The notes under the pieces were generated by a model. The model made no database searches. It was given only the letters and a program-made list of their open reading frames with translations, and was not told the origin of the DNA. From positions 39,979,841-40,043,840 of the forward strand of contig JAJEKV010000002.1 in NCBI GenBank assembly GCA_021234155.1: 64,000 nt of DNA, in the 5' to 3' direction. The stretch comes from Isoetes taiwanensis (Eukaryota > Streptophyta > Lycopodiopsida > Isoetales > Isoetaceae). Numbering within the stretch: the first letter of the stretch is position 1; every line of letters starts with the position of its first letter. Both the position numbers and the translations under genes were made by a program. Of this stretch, positions 46,846-57,697 are shown piece by piece.

Positions 46846-46904
46846 TGGTCTAGTGGTTAGAGTGGGGGGTTTGGGGGGTTGAGGTCTAGGGTTCGAATCC
46901 CCCC
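46846..46904 (+). repeat. tRNA-like SINE head (box A and box B), copy 2
   Basis: Same arrangement as at 45473-45533, with identical box A and box B strings. The spacer differs only at GAGGTCTAGG. A third copy near 52775 keeps box B only. Confidence 0.65.
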
Positions 46905-48151
46905 AATAACATAAAAAATTTTAAAAGCCTTTCCTTAAGGGACGAGCATTCAACATGAGCCTTAGGATCTTAGACTCGATCAACGATCAAGATCTCACCA
47001 TATAAAAGCAATATGAGTCGTAGGATCTATTACATATAATTCCCAAAGCCATCTGGACCGTAGAATATGTGTCAAGCCACCTGAGCCGTAGGATCTCGGA
47101 TCGACGATCAGGATCAAGAGCAACCTGGGCCGTTAGATCGGTTACATATAACTCCCAAGCCATGTGCACCGTAGGATGTGTCCCAAACCAACGTGAGCCG
47201 TAGGATCTCGGACCGACGATCAGGATCGAATCAACCTGGACCGTAGGATCGCTTACATATAGTCTATACACAAACTCTCAAGCTATCTGGGCCGCACGAT
47301 ACGTCCCAAAGCTACGTGAGCCGTAGGATCTCGGATCAATGGTCGGATTCAAGAGAACAAACATAAGAACATATAATATTGAGGGCGACAAACATATATG
47401 CACCGTACCAAACCTCCCAAAGCCACGTGAGCCGTAGGATCTCGGATCAACGGTCGGATTGAGTGTTACAGACATAAGAACATATATATGTTATGATATA
47501 TATAGGATCTCGGATCAACGGTCGGATTGAGTGTTACAGACATAAGAACATATATATGTTATGATATATATATCATATATATATTGAGCGCGACAAACAT
47601 ATATGCACCGTACCAAACCTCCCAAAGCCACGTGAGCCATAGGATCTCGGATCAATGGTCGGATTGAGTGTTACAAACATAAGAACATATATATGTTATG
47701 ATATACAAGAAATTTAATGCGTCCTACGGCATTGTTCCAAATTTAGCATGTTCTTACGGTGCAAGGCCCTGTCGTGCTCTAGATAACCAATGATTCTACT
47801 GATATTCTCTTGTGATTCCTCTATATTCTTCAACATTCTATGTACTATATTTAGCATTCATGAAGATTCCCCTAGATTCTCTTAGAATTTTCTATTTTGA
47901 TTGAGGTGAAAACCGTTTACAGGATTTGGTGTTACGCAAACTGATTCAACTATCACTTTGACTGCATGACTTGCTTTCTTTTAGTCTTATAAAGTGCTTC
48001 CAAAGGCAGCACCTCCAGCCTTTGCGAGAAATCACCACTGCAGTTATGTAAACTGTACCCTCTTGGATTTCATATTTCATAAGCTTATATATACATCTCC
48101 TCAAGAATAACTATTTATATTGGTTCTTCTGTACATTTCAGATTTGAATAA

Positions 48152-50776
48152 GATGAAGAGGCAAGCTGATCTTATGAAGTTCTTGTCAAACAAGAATAAG
48201 GAAAGAGATGTAGTGGCCTCTTCTACCAAAGAAATGTGTAGTTGGCGAGTCCGCCATGCATATGGAAATAGAACATGCTCTATCCTTTAAGGATACAGAC
48301 AGGGATCTCCCTCCATCTTCATGTAGTCAAAATGAGGAGCAGCAAAATAAAGATGGGGAAGTTGACAATAGGAAGGCGAGGAAGGAGAGGAAAAAGAGAA
48401 AGAATGATTATGTCATTGGACGAGCATTCAAGAAAGAATGGTTGGCTGAATTTCCTGACTTAGAATCAGTTGATATTGCAGGCATTGAATATGCAAAGTG
48501 TAAAATTTGCACATGGGCATATGGGAGAGAGCATACAATGCAATGCAAATACGACAATATTTGCAAACATCATGGAAAGAAAAGGACCATGAAAGTAGAT
48601 GAGAATGGAGTAAAACACGGTTATCGAATGGGCAACTCGAAAACAAACATCAAAAGAACTTGAAGAAATATGAGCCGGATGGGATGGTGAGATAAAACGA
48701 TGGAAGATAAAATGACACGCCTGCATTTGCTATTTTCCTCGAAAGCAAGACCAAAAGGAGTACAATGCAAAGTGTATTCAAATGAGGGCTGTTTTTTTCT
48801 TACTCAACAGTGGTAGACCCATGAAACAGTATCCACAAATTAGAGAGCTTTTCTTATCCGTTGAATTATCATCATGCCCCGTGTTCCATTGGTCTATTCC
48901 AATAGGATGAGAATCTCTAAGCTTCATGAATGAGGCCTTCAAAGGCGAAGCCAGTACCATGATTCAAAGCTCCACTTTCTTGTCATTATCTATGGACGGT
49001 TACGTACCGTGGATAACACAAGTTGGGCTGCCATGCACCTCTATAATGTGGTTTGTTATGAACGGAAATCACATTTTGTTGGCATTTTTAAATTGAGCAT
49101 GAGTTCTGATGCCGAAACTCTCTACAACATCATTGTTCAACATCTTTCAAGTGTTGCTGATATGAGCGCAAGGGACTGCGCCAAGAAGTTAATATGTTTT
49201 GGAGCAGACGGTGCATCCGTGATGCAGGGAAATAGGACTGGCCTAGGGGTCAGAATCCAAACCAATTTGGCTCCTTATTTGCAGGTCATACATTGTATGA
49301 GCCACCGCACAAACTTAGCATACAAGGTAATTTCAGATTTTCCCAACATTAATAAAGTGGAATTGTTGATAAAGAAAGCATATAAGTTCTTCTGTAAGAG
49401 TCCGCAGAGATGTGCAACATTCAAGTCTTTTGCTGATGGAATAACCAAGGGAAACACGTTATTAAAGGATGTTGCCACACGATGGATTTCCTTGTATGCT
49501 CCTGTGAAACGCTTGTGCGAGGAATATGCCTCTTTGATTGCTGTAATTAATGAATTTACACTTAGTGATGATGGAGCTACGGCAACCAGCGCCAGTGAGC
49601 TTAATGTCCTCTTGACTGATGGAGAAACAATGTTCACATTGTTTGCGTTGGAACCATTACTGCACAAGCTTCATTATTTGATTTCCATTTCCCAAGATGG
49701 AAACATATTCATCCCAGAGTATACCACTGCAAGAAAGATGATGCAAAATCAAATTGAAAGTTTGTATGTTGATGATGTAAGGACTGGGCAGAGTTGCTTT
49801 GAGAAAGGTGATAAGAAAACTTTTAAATTATGGAACCAGTTTGTTCAAATTGGATCTGTCGACACCTTTCTATCATACAATGAAATGGATGTACTATGTG
49901 CTGATGTGAGAGAGAAGCACATCAAATTATATCTGAAAAAGCCTCGTGGACGAGGCAATCGTCCAATAAAATCAGATTTCAAAAGGGATGATTTTGGCTG
50001 GATTGTGGAGAAGGTCAAGCACGACATGGCAAAGGTATCTCATTCTCGTCACGTCACTCTTACATAATTCTGATTTCTGACATTGATGTTTGTAGGTTGC
50101 AAATGCTTTGGCAGCTGAGTTACGCACTCGTTTCCCACCGGATGAAGTGTTGGATGCAATAGGCATTGTTTTTCCACACTGTTGGAACAATGCACTTTCA
50201 GAGGAAGGTATTGCAAAATCATTTACTGCCAAAGGTAAGGTAATAGAGGAAAACTTTTGTGGTAGAAAAAGTTTTAGTGATGGGCAGATCGGAGGACTTC
50301 TAGATTATGATAAGTTGAAGGAGCAAGCTCCTCTATTTGGGAAGACAATGTACCAGCAGTTTGCAGAACTTGAGGACCCGCTAGAATTTGGTGCAGTAAC
50401 TCGTTTATGGCAGAAGCTTAGCTCAAATAGTCTTTTGCGTGTGGCCATCTCTGAGTATTTCAAACTTGCAGAGTTATGTTTGTGCATGGTATTGGGCAGT
50501 GTACAAGACGAGAGGTGTTTCTCCACAATGAATTTTATAAAGAACAAGCTTAGGAACAGACTTGATGGGAACCTGGATGCGACAATGAGATTGTATTCTT
50601 GCTACCATACTATTTATGATTTTCCTTACGAAAAGGCCTTCCAACTTTGGTCTGATTCTTGCAAACGCAGAGGGGTAAGTAAAGTTCATTCTCTAGCTCC
50701 TGAAATGCATGAACAAACTGAACGTTTTGATGTGGAAGAAGGCAATGGGATAGGCGCTTCTTATTCTTTTGAATGA
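48152..50776 (+). pseudogene. hAT-type transposase gene (zinc-finger, KIAA1586/ZNF862-like), one intron
   Basis: Cut-and-paste hAT transposase or a relative. The N-terminus starts MKRQADLMKFLSNKNKERD; after a one-base shift near 48236 it runs as 48256-48663, with a Lys/Arg-rich stretch and a Cys/His cluster (CKICTWAY, CKYDNICKHHGKK). A broken part (48664-49008) reads VFFLLNSGRPMKQYPQIREL and MNEAFKGEASTM. The central domain 49009-50032 is open and contains CFGADGASVMQGNRTG and CMSHRTNLAYKV. A 62-base GT-AG intron (50033-50094) leads to the last exon, 50095-50776, with SVQDERCFSTMNFIKNKLRN, the hAT C-terminal dimerisation motif. The longest exons are intact, so decay is recent or confined to 48236-49008. 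Terminal inverted repeats could not be located. Confidence 0.8.
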
Positions 50777-52770
50777 GTATGTTCTTTCTTAATTTGCTTT
50801 CTATCATATTCTATCTTATTGTGCGCATTTTAATTGTGTGTACATGGTTGCAGCTATGTTAGTGACTGCAGTGGTTTGGCTGCAGTGATAATCATAATGC
50901 AGGTGTTGAACCTAAGGTAAGCACATATTACTGTTCTGCTGATTTGATCACATAATACATCAGAAAGTTCGCAATCTTCTATTCAAGAACAGTTTCAAGA
51001 GTGAGTATGTCTTCTAGAATATGCATTGCAGAGTAGTTTCAGAACCCCAAGCCTTTCAATCCATCTAAACCATAAGATACTGCTTTGTTTTTTTGCATTT
51101 GAGGTTTATTATATGTATGTAACTGACGATTTAGAATGTCACATAGATACTAAGGTTTTTCTGGTTTTCTCTGCTTCTTTTCAGGTTTGTCTCAGATTTA
51201 CAAGTTAACATGCATGCAGGCATGGATATGTTGAAAACCAGCAGACTTATAGCCATTGCCATTAATTATTTTTTGCATGTGTCAATATCTTGTATTGCTA
51301 GTTAGCCATGGCAATAGATAAATTTTTAAACAGGTAGAAATGGTGTAGAAACAGGGTTCATGTGATTTAGCAGACAAGATTCTTGAGATTCTTTACATCA
51401 GCCGAAATAATCTCTGTGATGTGCATGAAGAGAACTATAAGGTCAGACTTTTCCTTTTGAACGAAAACCTTTGTTCATTTCATCGTATTCTTGTCTAAAG
51501 TCTTCTGATGTTATGATTATGAATGAGCATGGCCATTACCTTAATATTTACTGTGACTGGCAAGGCTACTGTCAGCCGGATTGGGTGTAGTTGCTAGGAA
51601 TTTTACTGAGTGTAGTTGCAGCCAAAAATTTAATATAGACTCCATCCATTTGCGGAACAGAGTTTCCGGAACAGAGTCGGATCTTTTCTATCCTTTCCGA
51701 GTTCAATCCGATCTATCTTCCCAGTTCATATTTCGAACTAAATGGGAAATTTTGCCATTAACAATTACATTCATAATATTCATTCATTGTATACCCAAAC
51801 GGGCTGCCTAAAACTCGCGTTTGTATGCTCATAAAAAACAAGGACCCTACATAATAAGGTAGGCAATGCTCCATTTATGTATAAGAAGTTATAAGGTATC
51901 GTATTGGAACTGCTATAACTGAGAATGACAAACTTGTCTAGTCAGTAAGAAGCAGTGTGATAAGAATTAATACACTTGTTAGAAGAAGTTATTCTATGAT
52001 TTTTGTATGGAAAGATTGAACTACAATTTTGATGCACTCTTAAAAAAAGATTATAAGCTTAAGAGCTTAATTGTTTTATGCCCATTAATTGAATTTCTAT
52101 AGAGGCTTATAAGCTCTTGAGCTATGGCGTAACCATGGTGGCCACGGGCTGCCTGATTGTAAGTTATACCCAAACTCGCGTTTTAAAAATAAAATTCCTT
52201 ATTCCCTTGCTTCAAATTCAATGTCCCCTCTTTACTTAATTCAAATTCAATCCCTTTACTTACAAATGACTTATAAATGTCTCCTCTTGGAGTAGGAAAT
52301 ACCTCCATGGGAAGTTTTGCAACTTGCATCAAACCCCTTTTTACCATAAACATTGTAGGATTTAGAAGTCATGCATGTTAATTTTTTTGGATTGCATGTA
52401 GGGGAAACCCATGTGAGAGAATGTGGAAAAAAACTCTAGACACTAGGGGCGATGTTAACTTAATCATGTTGGCCACACTACTTTTGAAGTATATACTAGG
52501 TAATTTCCATCTCGAGGGCCATTATGCCACTTATGAAAAAAACCACATCAAAGTTCTTTCCAGCTAATATTTGGGTCCTGAATTTCGTATAGAATCGCCA
52601 AACAATAGAAATTTTTTTATTTTTATAACTGAAGTTTAGCCAAACAAAAGAAAGTACAGGCGGCAAAAAATAGAAAGTTTAGCTAAACATTAGAAGCTTT
52701 GACCTCAACTTTGGACCTAGTTTAGCCAAGTCTATTTCATCACTTTAAAAATATAGTGTCCTTAATTTTT
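50777..52770. other. 3' flank of the transposase gene
   Basis: No protein recognised. ACGGGCTGCCT and AACTCGCGTTT each occur twice, near 51797-51825 and 52144-52180. 52056-52115 holds an inverted pair around GCTTAAGAGCTTAATTG. Element ends may lie here but I cannot fix them. Confidence 0.35.
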
Positions 52771-53282
52771 TCCCTGGTTCGAATCCCTCCAATAACATAA
52801 AAATTTTTAAAAGCCTTCCTTAAGGGACGAGCATTCAACATGAGCCTTAGGATCTTAGACTCGATCAACGATCAAGATCTCACCAGATAAAAGCAATATG
52901 AGCCTAGGATCTATTACATATAATTCCTAAAGCCATCTGGACCGTAGGATATGTGCCAAGCCACCTGAGCCATAGGATCTCGGATCGACGATCAGGATCA
53001 AGAGCAACTTGGGTCGTTAGATCGATTACATATAATTCCCAAGCCATGTGCACCATAGGATGTGTCCCAAACCAACGTGAGCCGTAGGATCTGGGACCGA
53101 CGATCAAGATCAAATCAACCTGGACCGTAAGATCGCTTACATATAGTCTATACACAAACTCCTAAGCCATCTGGGCTGCACGATACGTCCCAAAACCACG
53201 TGAACCGTAGGATCTCGGATCAACGGCCGGATTCAACAGGACAAACATAAGAACATATATATGTTAGATATATATATATTTT
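52771..53282 (+). repeat. Partial fourth copy of the long tandem unit
   Basis: Begins at box B (GGTTCGAATCCCTCC) and follows 46885-47395 closely (AACATGAGCCTTAGGATCTT, CGATCAACGATCAAGATCTC), ending in TA dinucleotides directly against the poly(T) of the adjacent L1. The 630 bases that precede box B in the complete units are missing. Confidence 0.8.
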
Positions 53283-53319
53283 TTTTGAAGGACGACAAGC
53301 TTTATTCACCAAGTAAGAA

Positions 53320-56300
53320 CTAGAGCAACATAAAATGCAAAGACAGGATTATAACCCCAGTGGACAAACCGATCCAACTGAGCACAACCACCTGCCTATG
53401 CAAAAGAATGAATCTGAAGGTAAGTATGCGGATCGGTACTTTCTTCTCTTGATCAAGAGAAGAACAATTGTAAGCCATAACAATTTTATTTTGCGCCCCA
53501 TGAAGAACAATCTCATCCGCAGATATCACGCCCTTAAAGATAAAAACCTCCTTCTCTTCAGATTGACCATAAAAGTCACCACATGCGAGATGAAAAGCTC
53601 GTTTTTTGTAGTTTGTGCCACGCGATCGGGATAGATAGCAAGCAAAATTTCTTTGGCTAGATCGAGACATGCCAAATAGGGTCAACAACCAAGACCATGC
53701 CTGCCGAAGCCGCTCACACAAGAAAAAACAATGCTTACTACTCTCAACCCTTTGCAGGCATAAAGGACAGAGCTCTGAAATCCGATTATCCATTTTATGG
53801 ACCAACTTTGTTGACTCGAGGCATCTATGAATCACTTGCCACCACAAAACTACTACTTTGGGATGAAGCAGCTTATCACATACCCATATCCAAACACTTT
53901 TCCATTGTGGCTGAGGGACCTGAAGATGCCACCTATTAGATGGAGGCAGGATTTCAGAATGCACAAGCAGTTTATACACAGAAGACACAAACCGCCCTGG
54001 CTGGATATCTTGATGGCAACCCCATACGACTACCTCAATTTGTGGACCAAAATCCTGTGGCAATAATGCAGCAATATGATTCCAGATGACTCTGTCCCAT
54101 CTGTACAACAAGAACTTTGTTCTAAATGCTTCCCATGACATGAGATGACCAGACTCGTACCAAGCTGCAATAGTGCTTATACCAGCTGCTATCCATCGAC
54201 GTTGTGTCTTTGGATGAACAACCACACTTAGAGGCACATTATCCGGGTGTCCGCAAAGGAATCCACCAAAGATGGAGTGGACAATCAAGACATGCCTCAG
54301 GATTAATATGGAAAAGAGACCTGACAGTGTCCCAAGCAGCAAGCAACCCCTTTAGAAAGGGGGACGCATTAGGATACGAATGTATATGATAAAGCAAAGC
54401 CCAAGGAAGGAGGGGCTTAATGGTGGCCTTATGAAATGGGAGACAATCTTTGAATCATTTGCACCAACAACCTCGGGCCGGAAGAATCATCCTTACCAAT
54501 GAGAATCCTCCAAATAAACTTTGATATCATCACCTTGCTTTGGAGGTGAAAATCCAACATACCAAGCCCACCGGTGCCTTAGGTCTAATGCATTTCACCC
54601 AAGCTACCTTGACCCTTTGCTCCTAACTCATTTCCACCCCAAATAAAATTTTCGACGATACGCACAATCTCCTCCATCTTACACCGCATGGAGCTAATAG
54701 AGCGAGGCGCCATGTAAACATGAGTATTACTAAGAACACATTTAGCCACGGTGATTCTCTAGGGCATGGGCAGTTTAGTCAGTATTCCACCAAAACAAAT
54801 GCTTTTGCAACCCACTAATGATTTCATCCCACGATCCGAAAGCGTAGACGTGAATTCCAACCGGGATACTAAGCAACTTTGTGGTATTGCCATGCGAAGA
54901 AGAATCTTCCATGGAGAGTCCAAAATCTGAGGGAGGGATGGGACTGTCCCAACGCCCACAAAGTCGTACATTTTTGCCACCCTACAAGAAGAACTCGATG
55001 CTAAGGAGAATGTGTCTAATAATAGCTTAGCATTATAAAGATTCTCAGCCTCGGCAATTAGGAACAAAAAAGTGTCATCGGCATATTGGTTACATACCTC
55101 TTGAGAACCATCGTCCATTGGGAGGCCTTGAATAATGCCATCTTGGGTAGCCACGGAGAAGAGCTGGGATAATACTTCTGCCACAATTGTGAAAAGCAAG
55201 GGTGCTAAGGGACAGCCTTGCCGAATTCCTCTACCCACTACAAAAATATCAGATGGCTCGCCCTGGACAGTAGATCTGGCTGATGTATGGAGCTTCATGA
55301 CATTCCTTGTGAATGATTCCCCAAATCCAAGTGCAAGAAGGCACTTCTCCAAGAAACCCCAATCAACACTATCGTAAGCTTTAGCAAAATCAAGCTTAAG
55401 ATACACTGCTCTATGACCCTGTAACCGGACCCAATATATTCCTTCATATGCAGCAGCCATGTTGTTGAGAATACAACGACGAGGGAGAAAACCAGATTGT
55501 GTTGACGAGATAGCATCAGCCAAGATGTCTCGGACTCTTTCTGCCAATGTCTTAGCAAAGATCTTGTATACAGAGGAAAGCAATGTAATAGGTCGCCAGT
55601 CAGAAATAGTCTTGGATTCCTTGCTCTTTGGAATGAGAGAGATACAACCTGTATTCAAAATCTTATCAAGGCTCCTAAATCTCTGAAACTCACAAAAGGC
55701 ATCATATATGTCATCCTCCAACCAGTCCCAACACTTCTGAAAGAATTCAATAGGAAAGCCATCAAGACCAGGGCATTTGTCCCTTTTCAAGAGAGCCACA
55801 ACTACTTTTAAGTCCTCCTTCATGATATTGGACTCAAGAAGCAACCTCTGCTCTTCAGAAACAATGCGACGCACCTTAGTCAACACGGCCAATTGCATGT
55901 CCTTCTGAAAGGGCAATGGGTGTCGTGCAAAGAATGAAGAGAAGTGATGATGAAGATACTGCTTAAGATTCACCGGATCGGAGATAAGAGCGCCATCTGG
56001 CAACACCAAAGAATGTATAGAAGTGGCGAGCTTCCTTCTTCTTGCAGCTGCAAAAAAGAACCGGGTACATCTATCTCCGTCCTGAACCACTGCAACCCTG
56101 CCTTCACCTTGGCTTCAGTAACTTTTACAGTTTCCATAGCCTTGATCTGAGATAATAACTCCTTTTCTCTGACTCCATTAGTATGGCCACGAGCATGGAG
56201 TACTTCTAATTCCTAGTACAATGCAGTCAATAGTCCTCTAACTTCAGCAGCTCTGACTCTCCCATATTCTTTTGCAAATGACTTCACTGCAGACAATGCT

Positions 56301-57697
56301 GCGACAACCCCAGACATGCCCCTACAAGGTGAGAAGGCCCGAGACCAAGCCCGACTACAGCCAAGTTTGAACTCATCATCCTCCAAGTACTTGCAATTAA
56401 ACTTAAAGTAGGTCCTGGTAGGTCGATGACAATTAGCCACATCATTAGTTAGGAGTTGTGGATTATGATCAGACACGGAGCTATCCAGAAGATTTGAGCG
56501 ACGAAAATCCGCTAGTCGAGCAGCTGCACAAGCATTAAAGTATCCTCTATCATGCCTTGCATAAGCTCTGCCAGCTCCCGTCCAACCATTACACCACGTA
56601 AAGGACTGATCACCATCAATCTCTATAAGCTGACCATCATGTAAAAGGCGTAGCCATTGTTCTCGCTCGAATCCTTGCACTACTTCAGAGCCGCGACCAC
56701 TTCTATCTCTTTCCAGCTCGACCATATTAAAGTCGCCAACGAGCAACCATGCAACATTCTGCCCAAGCTGACGAACTTTACTCCTCAGAGTTGTCCACAA
56801 AGCACCACGCTGACGAGGTCTATTATGAGCATATACATTTATCAAACCCCATTCTTGGCCCTTATCTTTCCATTTGATTATTATCCACCGCCCGAACCTA
56901 TCTGTTTGAGTAAAAGTGACATCCACAGAAGATTTCCACGCAGTAAGCACACCCGCCTTAGATGCATCAGCAGCAGACACCAAGACATTATAGTCATGTC
57001 CAAATACATTAGCTACTTTATGTACATCACCTCGGCGGCATTTATGCTCTTGAAGGCAACAAAAGGTCATAGAAAACTTAGACATGTAAAGAGACAACCT
57101 GCATTAGGGTTTTTTTGAGATTAAAAAAGGGCCTTCAAAACATGCCAACTAAGCCAAATGAAGATAAATGAACTACCAATCAGAAATTAGAGCCTGACGG
57201 GTCCAGTCAGCAAAACTGTTATAACTAACTCACTGGATCACATTTTCTAGCATAACTATTGATAGAAAAGTCCAAATGAGCTCTCGTGTAGTGCAATAGA
57301 TAGATCTAATTGAGATCTTTCCAACCTTAGGTGCTTTGCACATATTTTAACCACTTATGATTGTCAAAACTCCAAAAAATATGGTTTTTACTATCCTACG
57401 GTGCTAAAAGATATGCAAACCACCCAAGGTTGGAAAGATCTCAATGAGATCTATCTATGGCACCAAACAAGAGGTCATTTGGACTTTTCTATCAACACTT
57501 ATGCTAGAAAATGTGATCCAGTGAGTTAGTTATAACTGTTTTGCTGACTGGATTACCAGTTCTGTTTTCTGATTGGTAGTTCATATAGCTTAGTCAGCAG
57601 TTCTTAGAAGGCCCTTTTATGATCTCAAAAAATCCCTAATGCTTCTTTTACTTGGGGAAGAAGCTACTCCCCTCACATTCCAAGACAACAGGTTCAT
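53320..57697 (-). pseudogene. L1 ORF2 (endonuclease, reverse transcriptase, zf-RVT), disrupted
   Basis: ATG at 57697 (MNLLSWNVRG) overlaps the ORF1 stop as ATGA. The foldback element 57101-57642 splits the first 20 codons from the rest. Endonuclease 57097-56213: FCCLQEHKCRRGDVH, INVYAHNRP, LLVGDFNMVE, DSSVSDHNP. A TAG (CAG-like) lies near 56215 and a frameshift near 56092. RT 56090-54850: LIPKSKESKTISDWRPITLL, LKLDFAKAYDSVDW, GIRQGCPLAPLLF and the catalytic QYADDTFLF. After several shifts (54780-54345), the C-terminal zinc-binding domain 54342-53640 has WWQVIHRCL, CPLCLQRVESSKHCFFLC. It copies LINE RNA at nicked DNA by target-primed reverse transcription. Not functional as written. Confidence 0.85.
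57101..57642. mobile_element. 542-bp foldback element inside the L1
   Basis: Almost the whole element is an imperfect palindrome: GCATTAGGGTTTTTTTGAGA at 57101 faces its inverse ending at 57642, and long internal stretches (AACTGTTATAACTAACTCAC, AAGTCCAAATGA, GATCTTTCCAACCTT) are mirrored around 57370. Removing GCATTAGGG...CCCTAATGC brings the two sides of ORF2 together in frame. No direct target duplication is visible, so the family is uncertain. Confidence 0.8.

Larger units (their letters stand above)
44811..47908 (+). repeat. Tandem array of a long complex unit (three copies, last truncated)
   Basis: Units start ACAAGAAA.TTA.TACGTCC at about 44820, 45983 and 47703 and share, in order: GTTCTTACGGTG.AAGGCCCTG; an AT-rich block of short GATTCCCTTAGATT and TCTAGAACATT motifs; a tRNA-like head; and a block built of CCGTAGGATCTCGGATCAAC-type motifs ending in TA dinucleotides. 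The first two units are the most complete. The third stops at 47908 in ATTTTGATTGAGGTG, where the transposase-bearing segment begins. Open frames crossing it are artefacts. Confidence 0.85.

Noticed and set aside
45473..46904. tRNA genes
   Set aside because: Box A and box B are present, but the region between cannot form anticodon and acceptor stems; these are tRNA-derived repeat heads.
45000..47700. CRISPR-like array
   Set aside because: Regular-looking repeats are degenerate minisatellite motifs in eukaryotic nuclear DNA with no constant spacer length.
53320..54389. Plus-strand frames such as 53335-53634 and 53697-53939
   Set aside because: They are shadows of the L1 ORF2 zinc-binding region on the minus strand.
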